A DNA stretch of 15,595 nucleotides from Lysobacterales bacterium (GCA_024710675.1 JANJUH010000409.1:1-15595); one strand, 5' to 3'; numbered from the stretch's first letter, positions 1 to 8,181 are shown. Made by a program: numbers and translations. The notes: generated from the letters alone by a model not told the origin.

Positions 1-94
1 CGAGTCCCGAGTCCCGAGTCCCGAGTCCCGAGTCCCGAGTCCCGAGTCCCGAGTCCCGAGTCCCGAGTCCCGAGTCCCGAGTCCCGAGTCCCGA
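1..94 (-). repeat. Heptanucleotide tandem array, G-quadruplex-prone on the minus strand
   Basis: About 13.4 perfect copies of a 7-nt unit (CGAGTCC on plus, GGGACTC in rotated minus-strand form) run from the window edge to position 94. The true left end is outside the window. On the minus strand the pattern is GGG separated by 4-nt ACTC spacers, which satisfies the usual four-G-tract quadruplex pattern many times over. The first G-tract lies 9 nt after the stop codon of the sensor kinase, so the repeat would be in the sense 3' untranslated part of that mRNA. GGG-containing heptamer arrays are known from Xanthomonas relatives. The quadruplex itself is inferred. Confidence 0.95.
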
Positions 95-101
95 AACAGG
101 C

Positions 102-3100
102 TCACCCCACCAGCCGCGCCAGCAGTGAGCGCAGGGCCAGCGGCTTGACGGGTTTCAGCAGCAGGTGGACGCCCGCCTCGGCGGCGCGCTGACGCAGTTC
201 GGGTCCGTGGTCGGCGCTGACCAGCACCACCGGCCGCTCGCCGAAGCGTGCGAGCAGGCGTTCGCGCAACGCGAGCCCGGTGTCGCCACCGTCGAGGTGG
301 TAATCGAGGATCCAGGCGTCGGCCTCGGTCTCCGCGAGGGCGGCCTCGGCCTGGGCACCGGAGGCGGCGCTGGCGACGGCCAGTCCCCAGCCGGTCAACA
401 GCGTGGCGAGCGCGGCCAGTCCGGCGGGTTCATTGTCGACCACAAGGACCCGGCCACCTCCGGAGATCGGTCGTGGCAAGCCGGTCGCCGGCGCAGGTGG
501 GGGTGTGCGGGCCTGCACCATGGCCAGCGGCACACGGACACCGATCAAGGTGCCGCGCCCGGGCAGCGACCGCTGCGTGATGGCGTGCCCCAGCAGGCGG
601 CTGATGCGCGTCGCGATCGCGAGGCCGAGACCCAGGCCATCGGGCGCCGCCTCGCGCGCCGCCGGCAGGCGCTGGAACTCCTCGAAGATGCGTTCGCGGT
701 CGGCCTCGGCGATGCCCGCGCCGGTGTCGCCGACCAGCAGCTCCGCTTGCCCTTCGCGGCGACGGACACCCAGCACGACGCGACCGCGCGCGGTGTAGCG
801 GATGGCGTTGGCGAGGAAGTTCTGCAGCACGCGGCGCAGCAGTTGCGGGTCGCTTTCGATCCACAGTCGCGACGGTACGTGAACCAGTTCCAGACCCTTC
901 TCGCGCGCCATCACGCCGAACTCGCGGGTCAAGGTTTCAAAGAGCTCGCTCACCGGGAAAGCCCGGCGCTGTGGCGTCAAACCGCCGGCATCGAGGCGCG
1001 AGAGATCGAGCAGACCGGCCAGCAGCGCCTCGGTCGAGGCCAGCGCCGACAGGATGTTCTGCACCGCCGGACGGTGCTCGCTGGCGCCGAGCTGCTGCGC
1101 CAGCGCGTGGCCGAAGAGGTGCGCGGCATTCAATGGCTGCAGCACATCGTGGCTGATCGCCGCAAGAAAGCGGCTCTTGGCCTCGTTGGCGCGCTCGGCC
1201 TCGCGGGTGGCGGCCATCAGTTCGCGGGTCCGCTCGGCGACGCGCGCCTCCAGGGTCTCGTTGGCGGTGCGCAGCACTTCCTCGGCCTGGCGGAAGGCCG
1301 AGATGTCGGTGTAGGTGCTGACAAAACCACCGCCGGCGATCGGCTTGCCGCGGATCTCGATGACGGTGCCGTCCGGCCAGCGCCGCTCGAACACGTAGGC
1401 GGAGCGCTGGCGCAGGGCCTGCAGTCGACGCTCGACCAGCTCATCGACGCTGCCCGGCCCGAGCAGCCCGCGTTCGGCGTTGTGGCGAACCAGTTCCGCC
1501 ACCGGTCGGCCGACAACAAGGAATCCCGGCGGATAGCCGATCAACTCTTCGTAGCGCTGGTTCCACGCAACCAGGCGCAACTCGCCGTCGACAACGCTGA
1601 TGCCCTGGCTGAGGTTGGCCAGCGCGGTATCGAGGATGGCGTGGCTGAAGGACACCGCCTCGCGCGCCTCGCCGACCACCTGGCTCATCGCCTGCACTTC
1701 CGAGCGGGCGCCGCGGCGGGCGGCGTCGAGCAGCAAGCGCGCGCTGGAGGCGCCGATCAGCGCGCTCAATTCGTGCTCGACGCGCGCCAGCGTGCTCTCG
1801 TCGGCTGCCAGCGCATCGCCGCCCGGCTCCCGGCCCAGCAAGGCATTCAGGCGTTCGCGATCGAGCAGGCGCCCCGCGACCTCACGCAACTCGCCGCGAC
1901 TGAAAGGGCGCGCTGGCGCTATGGGCTCGCTATCCCCGGCGCGGCGCGAGACCCAGACCAGCGCGGCGATGTTGCCAGCAAGGCTCCACAACACGCCGTG
2001 GGTGAGCGGGTCGATGCCGGCCAGCCCGAACAGCCCCTGCGGAGCGAGGAAAGCGATCCCGAGCGGGCCGTGCGTGATCCAGCCCCCCGTGGGATCGGGA
2101 GCGAGTGCAGGCAGCAGCAGCGTGTAGCCGCACAGTGCGAAGCCAACCGAGAGACCCGCGACCACACCGCGCCGGTGGGCACCCGGCCAGTACAGCGCCG
2201 CGACCACCGCCGGCGCCAGTTGCGCCAGCGCCGCGAAGGCCAGCGAACCGATGTCGGCAAGCGCCTCGCTGGCGGCCGCCGAGTGGCTGTAGACGTAGGC
2301 CGCGAACATCACCGCGGCGATGACCATGCGCCGCTGCCACAGCACGCGACCGCGCAGATCGCCGCCACCGGCATCGAGCAACAGGGGCGTCAGCCAGTGA
2401 TTGCCGACCATGATCGCCAGGCTCAGCGTCGCCACCACCACCATCCCTGCAGCGGCACTCATGCCACCGAGGAAGGCGAGCACCGCCAGCGCCTCGTTAC
2501 CCTTCTCCAGCGGCAGGGCGAGCACATAGAGATCGGCCGGTACTGCCTGGCCCGCCAGCAGCAACTGCCCGGCGCGCGCCAGCGGCAGGATGAACAGGCT
2601 GATCAGCAAGAGGTACAAGGGAAACAGCCAGCGCGCGGTGCGCACATGGGCAACGTCACGGCATTCGACGATGCCGACGTGGAACTGGTGCGGCAGCGAG
2701 ATCATCGCCAGCGCGCCGAGCAACACCAGGGTCAGGAAGGCGGTGCCGGGCGGCGCCGGCGGCGGCAGGCTGGCGGTGGCCTGGGTCATGGCGGCCGGGC
2801 CATCGAACCAGAACCAGACCAGCGCCACACCCAGCGCCAGCAAGGCGAGCAGCTTGACCAGCGACTCCATCGCCATCGCCAGCACCACGCCCTGGGCGCT
2901 CGCGCTGGTGCGGCGCGTACCGAAGAGCATCGCGAACAGGCCCATCAACACGGCCGCAGCAGCGGCGCTGTCGCCGGCCCAGCGCTCGCCGGCATCGGGC
3001 AGGCGTGCGGCCAGCAGGTCGAAACTCTGCGCGACGGCCTTCAATTGCAGGGCGATGTAGGGCACCAGTCCCGCCAGTGCAATCGCGGTCACCAGCGCCG

Positions 3101-3443
3101 CAATCGTCGCGCTCTTGTCGAAACGCGAGGCCAGCAGGTCGGCGATCGAGGTGCTGTTGCGGGCCCGCGCCTCGGCCACCAGCCGCGCCAGCAGCGGCCA
3201 GGCAAGCACAAAGAGCAGGATCGTACCGACGAAGGTCGGCGGCACCCACCAGCCATGGCGCTGCGCCTGGGTGACCGTCCCGTAGAAGGTCCACGAAGTA
3301 CAATAGACCGCGAGCGAGAGCGCATAGACCAAACCCCAGTGGCGCGCGAACCACTGCGGGCGGCGCTCACCGAGCGAGGCGGCAAGGAAGAGCAGCCCGA
3401 TCCAGCCGAGCACCCCCAGGATCAGCAGCAGTGTCGCGCTCAC
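102..3443 (-). CDS. crbS: SSS-type hybrid sensor histidine kinase/response regulator, CrbS/MxtR family
   Basis: This 1113-residue inner-membrane hybrid kinase fits the CrbS/MxtR family in length and layout. Residues 1-500 form a multi-helix sodium/solute symporter-like domain with the SWTFYG signature at 50-55. A linker of the type called STAC in this family follows at about 515-600. A PAS domain lies at about 600-720, with a coiled coil to about 755. The HisKA domain carries phosphoacceptor H765 in ISHDVLQPLN. The HATPase domain has an N-box at 875-879, DTGAG at 906-910 and GLGLGLA at 936-942. The C-terminal receiver has D1003, D1047 and K1097. All catalytic residues are present. The start is GTG, overlapping the response-regulator stop by 4 bp, which implies translational coupling. 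CrbS/MxtR relatives control acetyl-CoA synthetase and acetate use. That role here is inferred, because no acs gene is in view. Confidence 0.93.
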   Translation of the reverse strand: MSATLLLILGVLGWIGLLFLAASLGERRPQWFARHWGLVYALSLAVYCTSWTFYGTVTQAQRHGWWVPPTFVGTILLFVLAWPLLARLVAEARARNSTSIADLLASRFDKSATIAALVTAIALAGLVPYIALQLKAVAQSFDLLAARLPDAGERWAGDSAAAAAVLMGLFAMLFGTRRTSASAQGVVLAMAMESLVKLLALLALGVALVWFWFDGPAAMTQATASLPPPAPPGTAFLTLVLLGALAMISLPHQFHVGIVECRDVAHVRTARWLFPLYLLLISLFILPLARAGQLLLAGQAVPADLYVLALPLEKGNEALAVLAFLGGMSAAAGMVVVATLSLAIMVGNHWLTPLLLDAGGGDLRGRVLWQRRMVIAAVMFAAYVYSHSAAASEALADIGSLAFAALAQLAPAVVAALYWPGAHRRGVVAGLSVGFALCGYTLLLPALAPDPTGGWITHGPLGIAFLAPQGLFGLAGIDPLTHGVLWSLAGNIAALVWVSRRAGDSEPIAPARPFSRGELREVAGRLLDRERLNALLGREPGGDALAADESTLARVEHELSALIGASSARLLLDAARRGARSEVQAMSQVVGEAREAVSFSHAILDTALANLSQGISVVDGELRLVAWNQRYEELIGYPPGFLVVGRPVAELVRHNAERGLLGPGSVDELVERRLQALRQRSAYVFERRWPDGTVIEIRGKPIAGGGFVSTYTDISAFRQAEEVLRTANETLEARVAERTRELMAATREAERANEAKSRFLAAISHDVLQPLNAAHLFGHALAQQLGASEHRPAVQNILSALASTEALLAGLLDLSRLDAGGLTPQRRAFPVSELFETLTREFGVMAREKGLELVHVPSRLWIESDPQLLRRVLQNFLANAIRYTARGRVVLGVRRREGQAELLVGDTGAGIAEADRERIFEEFQRLPAAREAAPDGLGLGLAIATRISRLLGHAITQRSLPGRGTLIGVRVPLAMVQARTPPPAPATGLPRPISGGGRVLVVDNEPAGLAALATLLTGWGLAVASAASGAQAEAALAETEADAWILDYHLDGGDTGLALRERLLARFGERPVVLVSADHGPELRQRAAEAGVHLLLKPVKPLALRSLLARLVG

Positions 3444-4099
3444 GCGCTCTCGAGCTGGCGCGCCGGGTCGGTCAGTTCGAGCTGGCGCAGCAGCACCCCG
3501 GCCTGCGTGCGGTTGCGCGCGCCCAGCTTCTCGAAGATCGCCTGCAGGTGCGCCTTGACGGTGCGTTCCTGGATACCGAGCACATCGGCGATCTGCTTGT
3601 TGAGCTTTCCTAGCGCGACCAGTTCGAGTACGCGAAACTGCTGCGCGGTCAGCGAACCCAGCTTGCGCGCCAGCTCACGATCAGGCTGCGACTCGATGCG
3701 GCGCATGCGCGCGGCGGGCGGCAGCCAGGTCTGGCACGCAAAGACGGCCGCCAGGGCCTCGCGGATCTGCTCCAGCGGCGCGCTCTTGGGGATGAAGGCC
3801 TGGGCCCCGTGCTCGATCGCCCGCTGCATGACCGCCGGATCTTCGTTTGCCGACACCATGGCCACGGCGACCTGCGGGTGACGGCAGCGCAGGCCAGCCA
3901 GACCGGCGAGTCCATGCCCGCCCGGCATGTGCAGGTCGAGCAATACGAGGTCAGTGTCGGGATTGTCCTCGAGCCACCGATGGACCGCATCGAGGCTCGC
4001 CACCTCGACCAGCCGTGCCCCCGGCATCACCTCGCGCACGGCCTGCACCAGCGCCGCGCGGAACAGCGGGTGGTCATCGGCGATGAGGATGTGGGTCAT
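3440..4099 (-). CDS. crbR: LuxR/NarL-type response regulator, CrbR/ErdR family
   Basis: This 219-residue protein has an N-terminal receiver domain: acidic pair D8-D9 in ADDHPLF, phosphoacceptor D55 in LLDLHMPG, S83, and K105 in PKSA. A LuxR-type helix-turn-helix follows at about 150-205 (LTAQQFRVLELVALGKLNKQIADVLG region), the DNA-binding part. It is the natural partner of the overlapping hybrid kinase, which would phosphorylate D55. The CrbR/ErdR family activates acs transcription in Vibrio and Pseudomonas, and the target here is inferred. ATG at 4097-4099 was chosen because MTHILIADDH matches the usual receiver start. A GTG five codons upstream (4112-4114) is possible. Neither has a strong ribosome binding site. 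It is first in its two-gene operon and is separated from the upstream TonB receptor gene by a terminator. Confidence 0.93.
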   Translation of the reverse strand: MTHILIADDHPLFRAALVQAVREVMPGARLVEVASLDAVHRWLEDNPDTDLVLLDLHMPGGHGLAGLAGLRCRHPQVAVAMVSANEDPAVMQRAIEHGAQAFIPKSAPLEQIREALAAVFACQTWLPPAARMRRIESQPDRELARKLGSLTAQQFRVLELVALGKLNKQIADVLGIQERTVKAHLQAIFEKLGARNRTQAGVLLRQLELTDPARQLESA

Positions 4100-4220
4100 G
4101 GTCTCGGTGTTCACGGCAAGGAGTCTACGCCGGAAGGCGAAACCGGCTCGCGATTTCCACCCGTGTGGCGAGGCGCTGGTGAGTGGTCCGCGCGGCTGCG
4201 CTGCGCTCAGTGGTGAGTGG

Positions 4221-4292
4221 CAGAAGCCTGGGCATGAATGGCGACCCACAGGCTTGGGGTGTCCTGGTGGGTCCGGATTCATCCGGACGCTC
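4221..4292 (+). repeat. REP doublet (BIME-like), copy A
   Basis: This 72-bp element matches, without gaps, the reverse complement of 8209-8280 (61 of 72 positions by eye). Its right half is a perfect palindrome at 4271-4288, with 8-bp arms GTCCGGAT and ATCCGGAC around TC. The left half (about 4227-4244) is a decayed version of the same palindrome. Two REP units in opposite orientation separated by a short linker is the classic BIME layout. Short arms of another inverted repeat (GTGGTGAGTGG at 4210-4220, near-complement at 4313-4323) flank it. It sits between the TonB receptor terminator and crbR, in what must be the crbR upstream region. Confidence 0.85.
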
Positions 4293-4342
4293 TTTCCCGC
4301 TCTTGTTACTCACCGCTCACCACTTACCACTTTCCGCTTTCG

Positions 4343-4374
4343 AAAAAAGGCCCCGCCGATCCACTGGCGGGGCC
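4343..4374 (-). terminator. Rho-independent terminator of the TonB-dependent receptor gene
   Basis: On the minus strand a perfect 9-bp stem (GGCCCCGCC/GGCGGGGCC, positions 4349-4374) with an 8-nt loop is followed by six T residues (4348-4343). It begins 10 nt after the receptor stop codon. Confidence 0.92.
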
Positions 4375-4384
4375 GGGAGGGTGC

Positions 4385-6574
4385 TCAGAACTGGTAGGAG
4401 GCGGTCAACGAAACGGTGCGCGGTGCGCCGTAGAAGCCGGTCAGGATGCCGAGCGCACCGATGTTGTAGCCGGTGGTGCGGTATTCCTCGTCGGCGAGGT
4501 TGTTGCCTTCGAGCGCAAGCTTCCAGGCGTCGTCCACTTGCCAGATCACGCCGGCACTCCAGAGGCCATAGCTGCCCTGCGCGATCGCCTCGGACAGATC
4601 GGTGGTCGGGTAGACCTTGCTCTGGTGGCTGTAGCCGAGACGGGCGCGCACTTCGCCGCCGGAAGCGAGCGGGCGGATGTACTGCAGCGACAGCGCGCCG
4701 GAGAACTCCGGGGCGTTGGTGAACTTTTGGCTGTCGGCGACATTGACGCCGCGGTTGACGAATTCGTCGTACTCCGCGTCCAGCCAGGCGACATTGCCCT
4801 GCACCACCCAGTTCGGACTCAACTGGCCGAAGAACTCGACCTCCACACCCTGCACCGTGCCCTCGCCGGCATTGGTGAAGTCGCCGAAGAAGGCCGGCGG
4901 GTTGCTGCCCGGGATCGAAGTGAAGATCGAGAGCTGGATGTCCTTGTAGTCACTGTGGAAATAGGCGGCGTTGACGAACCAGCTCTGGTCGGCGAAGGCC
5001 ATCTTCGCACCGAGTTCGAAGGTGGTCACCTTCTCGTCGTCGAAGGGACGGCCGGAGGCCGGCACCGCGGCCACGTTGGCGCGGATGTTGAAGCCGCCGC
5101 TCTTGAAGCCGCGCGAAGCCAGACCGTAGAGCAGGATGTCGTCGCTGGCCTGGTAATCGAGCGAGACCTTCGGCGAGAAGTTCTGGAAGTCGACCGAGTC
5201 CTGAAGGTTGGTCAGCGTCGCCACCGGGGTGGTGAAGGTGGCATTGCTGAAGGCGCGATTGAGGATGTCGGCGGTCTTCTCCTCGTCGGTGTAGCGGCCG
5301 CCCAACGTCAGCGCCCACTGGTCGGCGAAGCGCCAGGTGGCCTCGCCGTAGACGGCGACCGACTCGGTGTCCATCTGCCCGGCGGTGTCGCCGAAAGAGA
5401 GGTTGAAGAAGTTGTTGAGCACGCGGCCGCCGGCCTCGCCGTCGAACAGGTAGAGACCACCCACCACGGTCCAGGCGCCGCCGTCGTCGTAGTTGAGCTG
5501 CAGCTCGTGGCTGGTCTGTTCGTCCGCGTAGAAGGCCTTCACGTCGGCGATGATGTTCGGCAGCGTGTCGAAGTCGATGTTGGTCTCGGTATCCGATTCG
5601 CGATAGGCGCTGATCGCCTTCAGCGTCCACGAGTCGTTGATCGACCATTCGAAGGTCGCACTGTAGCCGTCCATCGTCGTGTCATTGATGTTCGGCATGC
5701 CGTTGCGGACATCGTAGCGGTCGTCCAGCGGCAGCGCGGTCGGGGCGAAGGCGTTGGGCGCGAGCATCTTCGCGCCGCGCACGGCCGAGGCATCGTCGAT
5801 ACGATCGGCCGTGAATCGCAGCGACCAGTCGGACGAACCGATGTAGCCCAGCGTGAAGCGACCGGCGACGATCTCCTTGTCGCTGACGTCCTGACCGGTC
5901 ACCCGGTTCTCGCCGAAGCCGTCGCGGGTGAGGTTGGCACCGGCGAAGCGCGCCACCCAGCCGGACTCGCCGAAGGGCACGTTGAGGCTGACCTTGGTGT
6001 CCTGCTGGTTGTAGCTGCCGATCGCCAGGCTGGCCTTGCCGCCGAAATCGGGATCGAGCGCGCGTGAGATGTACTTGATCGCGCCGCCGATCGTGTTCTT
6101 GCCGTACAGCGTGCCCTGCGGTCCGCGCAGCACCTCGACCCGCTCGACATCGAAGACATCGAGCAAGGCGCCCTGCGGGCGGGCGATATAGACGTCATCG
6201 AGGTAGATGCCGACACCAGGATCGACGCCCCACAAGGGATCGGACTGGCCGACGCCGCGGATGTAGGCGGTGACCGTGCTGGAGGATCCGCGCGCGGCGT
6301 AGATCGTCAGGTTGGGCACCTGCGCGCCGAGGTCCGACAGGTCCTCGACATTGAAGTCCTCGAGCTTGGCCTCGCTGAAGGCGGTGACCGCCACCGGCAC
6401 TTCCTGCAGCGTCTCCTCACGCTTGCGGGCGGTGACCGTGATGGTGCCGAGTTGCGCCGCCTCGGACTTGTCGGGCTCGTCGGCTGCGGGAGCCTGGGCC
6501 TGGGCGGCGGCGAAGGGCGTGGTGGCCAGTGCCAGCGACAGGGCGAAGGCGAGGCGATTGGGCTGGAGCGACAT
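4385..6574 (-). CDS. TonB-dependent outer-membrane receptor
   Basis: This 729-residue protein is an outer-membrane active-transport receptor energised by TonB-ExbBD. A signal peptide spans about residues 1-27 (hydrophobic stretch ending in AAAQAQA). A candidate TonB box, TITVTARKR, lies at 44-52. The plug domain covers about 54-170 and contains the family signature VEVLRGPQGTLYGKNTIGG. The remainder is a 22-strand barrel ending in the expected terminal phenylalanine (ASYQF). There is no N-terminal secretin/STN or carboxypeptidase-like domain, so FecA-type transmembrane signalling is not expected. The start ATG has GGGAGGA about 8 nt upstream. It diverges from a GntP-family permease with 159 bp between the starts, suggesting joint regulation and one uptake route. 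The substrate cannot be read from sequence; siderophores, vitamins, sugars or aromatic acids are all possible. Confidence 0.95.
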   Translation of the reverse strand: MSLQPNRLAFALSLALATTPFAAAQAQAPAADEPDKSEAAQLGTITVTARKREETLQEVPVAVTAFSEAKLEDFNVEDLSDLGAQVPNLTIYAARGSSSTVTAYIRGVGQSDPLWGVDPGVGIYLDDVYIARPQGALLDVFDVERVEVLRGPQGTLYGKNTIGGAIKYISRALDPDFGGKASLAIGSYNQQDTKVSLNVPFGESGWVARFAGANLTRDGFGENRVTGQDVSDKEIVAGRFTLGYIGSSDWSLRFTADRIDDASAVRGAKMLAPNAFAPTALPLDDRYDVRNGMPNINDTTMDGYSATFEWSINDSWTLKAISAYRESDTETNIDFDTLPNIIADVKAFYADEQTSHELQLNYDDGGAWTVVGGLYLFDGEAGGRVLNNFFNLSFGDTAGQMDTESVAVYGEATWRFADQWALTLGGRYTDEEKTADILNRAFSNATFTTPVATLTNLQDSVDFQNFSPKVSLDYQASDDILLYGLASRGFKSGGFNIRANVAAVPASGRPFDDEKVTTFELGAKMAFADQSWFVNAAYFHSDYKDIQLSIFTSIPGSNPPAFFGDFTNAGEGTVQGVEVEFFGQLSPNWVVQGNVAWLDAEYDEFVNRGVNVADSQKFTNAPEFSGALSLQYIRPLASGGEVRARLGYSHQSKVYPTTDLSEAIAQGSYGLWSAGVIWQVDDAWKLALEGNNLADEEYRTTGYNIGALGILTGFYGAPRTVSLTASYQF

Positions 6575-6733
6575 GGCAGGATCCTCCCGGGATCACGGTA
6601 CGGCGGCGGATGGGGGCGGAGTCTCCGCGCAAGTGGCGTGCACCACAGTTGTCCCTTCGTACAGTGGGGTGCGGCGCGGACGACGCCGACAATCCGCACG
6701 CTGGCCGCCTTTAGGCCGTGGACCGGATGCACC
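6575..6733. promoter_or_regulatory. Divergent promoter region between TonB receptor and GntP permease
   Basis: These 159 bp must hold the promoters of both divergent genes. I see no convincing -35/-10 pair. A short perfect palindrome, GCGGAG-T-CTCCGC, lies at 6616-6628, about 42 bp from the receptor start, and could be an operator. This is weak evidence because short G/C palindromes are common in such DNA. Confidence 0.35.
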
Positions 6734-8056
6734 ATGACCCTGAGCCTGATCGGGCTGCTCGGCAGCCTCGCCCTCCTGATCGTGCTGACCGTGCGCGGCA
6801 TGAGCCTGTTCATCGCCACGCCGGTCTGCGCCTTGCTGGTGGCGCTGAGCAGTGGCGTGCCGCTGCTGCCGCCGCTGGCGGAGGTCGCGGGCACCGATCT
6901 GGCGACCCGCTACATGGGCGGATTCTCGAAGTTCGTTGCCGACTGGTTCCTGATGTTCCTGTTCGGCGCGCTGTTCGGAAAGCTGATGGAGGACTCGGGT
7001 GCGGCCGACAGCGTCTCGCGCTGGGTCACCGGACGCCTGGGTTCACGCCACGCGGCCTTCGCGGTGGTCGGCGCCTGCGCGATCCTCACTTACGGCGGCG
7101 TCAGCCTGTTCGTGGTCGCCTTCAGTGTCTATCCGCTGGCGCTGGCGCTGTTCCGCGAGGCCGACCTGCCACGTCGCTTCATCCCGGCGACGCTGGCCTT
7201 CGGCTCGGTGACCTTCACGATGACCAGCGCCGGCAGCCCGGAGATCCAGAACTGGATCCCGATCCAGTTCCTCGGCACCACGCACCTGGCGGCCTGGGAG
7301 GCCAGCCTGGTGGTCGCGTTGCTGATGATGGCACTGGGGGGCTGGTGGCTGCGTTGGATGCTGGCGCGCGCGAAGGCGCGCGGCGAGCACTTCGAGGCGC
7401 GCGCCGGTGATCCCGAAGGCAGTCGCGCCGACTTGCCTCACCCGGGACTGTCGCTGCTGCCACTGGCCGTGGTGCTCGGCGTGTCCTACGCGCTGCACGA
7501 TTCCTACGGCACCTCGGCGCTGATCGTGGCCTTGCTCGGCGGTTGCCTCGCCACCGTGGCGTTGATGCCGCGATTCTTCCGCGACGCCGGCCACGCCCTC
7601 TCCGAGGGCTCTGTCGGCGCGCTGATCGCGATCGGCAATACCGCGGCGGTGGTCGGCTTCGGTGCCGTCGCCAAGGCCGCACCCGCCTTCACCGCGGCGG
7701 TCGATGCGGTGACCCACTTGCCGGGCGGCGGGCTGCTGTCAGCTGCTGTCGCCGTCAGCGTGATCGCCGCGATGACCGGCTCGGCCTCGGGCGGCCAGGC
7801 CATCGCGCTGCCGATCCTTGCACCCCACTTCCTCGCCCAGGGTGTCAATCCGGAAGCGCTGCACCGCACGGTGGCGATCTCCTCGGGCGTGCTCGATTCG
7901 CTGCCGCACAACGGCTACGTGGTCACGACGATCCGCGCGATCTGCCGCGAGACGCATGCGGCGGCTTATGGCGCCGTCGGTGCGCTGACCGTGGTCGTGC
8001 CGCTGGTGGGACTGGCGGTGGCGATCGGGCTGCTCAGTTTCGGGTTCGGGCTCTGA
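6734..8056 (+). CDS. GntP-family organic-acid permease
   Basis: This 440-residue polytopic inner-membrane protein has hydrophobic segments throughout and one hydrophilic loop at about 208-238. Family landmarks are GSPEIQNWIPIQFLGTT at 167-183, TGSASGGQAIALPIL at 348-362 and SSGVLDSLPHNGYVV at 383-397. The last is typical of the GntP/3-hydroxybutyrate-permease branch of the gluconate:proton symporter family. It probably carries a small hydroxy- or sugar-acid anion with protons; the exact substrate is unknown. ATG 6734 is the first in-frame start that leads directly into the first membrane helix. The ribosome binding site is weak. It is transcribed away from the TonB receptor gene, which could provide the outer-membrane step. 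Six nucleotides after its stop lies a G-rich heptamer run. No strong T-tract terminator is visible on this strand. Confidence 0.93.
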   Translation: MTLSLIGLLGSLALLIVLTVRGMSLFIATPVCALLVALSSGVPLLPPLAEVAGTDLATRYMGGFSKFVADWFLMFLFGALFGKLMEDSGAADSVSRWVTGRLGSRHAAFAVVGACAILTYGGVSLFVVAFSVYPLALALFREADLPRRFIPATLAFGSVTFTMTSAGSPEIQNWIPIQFLGTTHLAAWEASLVVALLMMALGGWWLRWMLARAKARGEHFEARAGDPEGSRADLPHPGLSLLPLAVVLGVSYALHDSYGTSALIVALLGGCLATVALMPRFFRDAGHALSEGSVGALIAIGNTAAVVGFGAVAKAAPAFTAAVDAVTHLPGGGLLSAAVAVSVIAAMTGSASGGQAIALPILAPHFLAQGVNPEALHRTVAISSGVLDSLPHNGYVVTTIRAICRETHAAAYGAVGALTVVVPLVGLAVAIGLLSFGFGL

Positions 8057-8062
8057 GCTTGC

Positions 8063-8088
8063 GGGACCCGGGACCCGGGACCCGGGGG
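8063..8088 (+). repeat. G-rich heptamer run (GGGACCC) after the permease stop
   Basis: Three copies of GGGACCC followed by GGGGG form four G-tracts with 4-nt spacers on the coding strand, starting 6 nt after the permease stop. The unit differs by one base from the GGGACTC unit at 1-94. Outer arms GAGCTT (8055-8060) and AAGCTC (8090-8095) are complementary, so a hairpin with internal CCCGGG pairing is an alternative fold. Confidence 0.85.
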
Positions 8089-8114
8089 AAAGCTCGCACG
8101 ACCGTAGGAGTCCG

Positions 8115-8181
8115 GTGAACGAAGTGAACCGCACCGGCGCGGATGCGGGATGGTCTCTTCGGTGCGGTTCGCTGCGCTCAC
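8115..8181. repeat. Imperfect inverted repeat (foldback)
   Basis: Arms 8115-8135 and 8161-8181 are complementary at 18 of 21 positions, separated by 25 nt. Weaker pairing outside them (GTAGG near 8104, CCTAC near 8188) extends the stem. It lies in the convergent gap between the permease and the adhesin and encodes nothing recognisable. It resembles intergenic foldback repeats common in GC-rich gammaproteobacteria. It may act as a processing or termination structure. Confidence 0.7.

Noticed and set aside
165..3881. 1238-codon plus-strand open frame opposite the sensor kinase
   Set aside because: It is antisense to a gene with all domains and catalytic residues intact. The product is Arg/Gln/Gly-rich with no family motif, as expected from GC-rich shadow frames.
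4100..4282. N-terminal extension of the response regulator
   Set aside because: The extension is unlike a receiver domain and runs through the REP doublet; receiver proteins of this family start directly at MTHILIADDH-type sequence.
4238..6067. 609-codon plus-strand open frame opposite the TonB receptor
   Set aside because: It is a shadow frame of a clear receptor gene; the Val/Glu/Gly-rich product has no recognisable domain.
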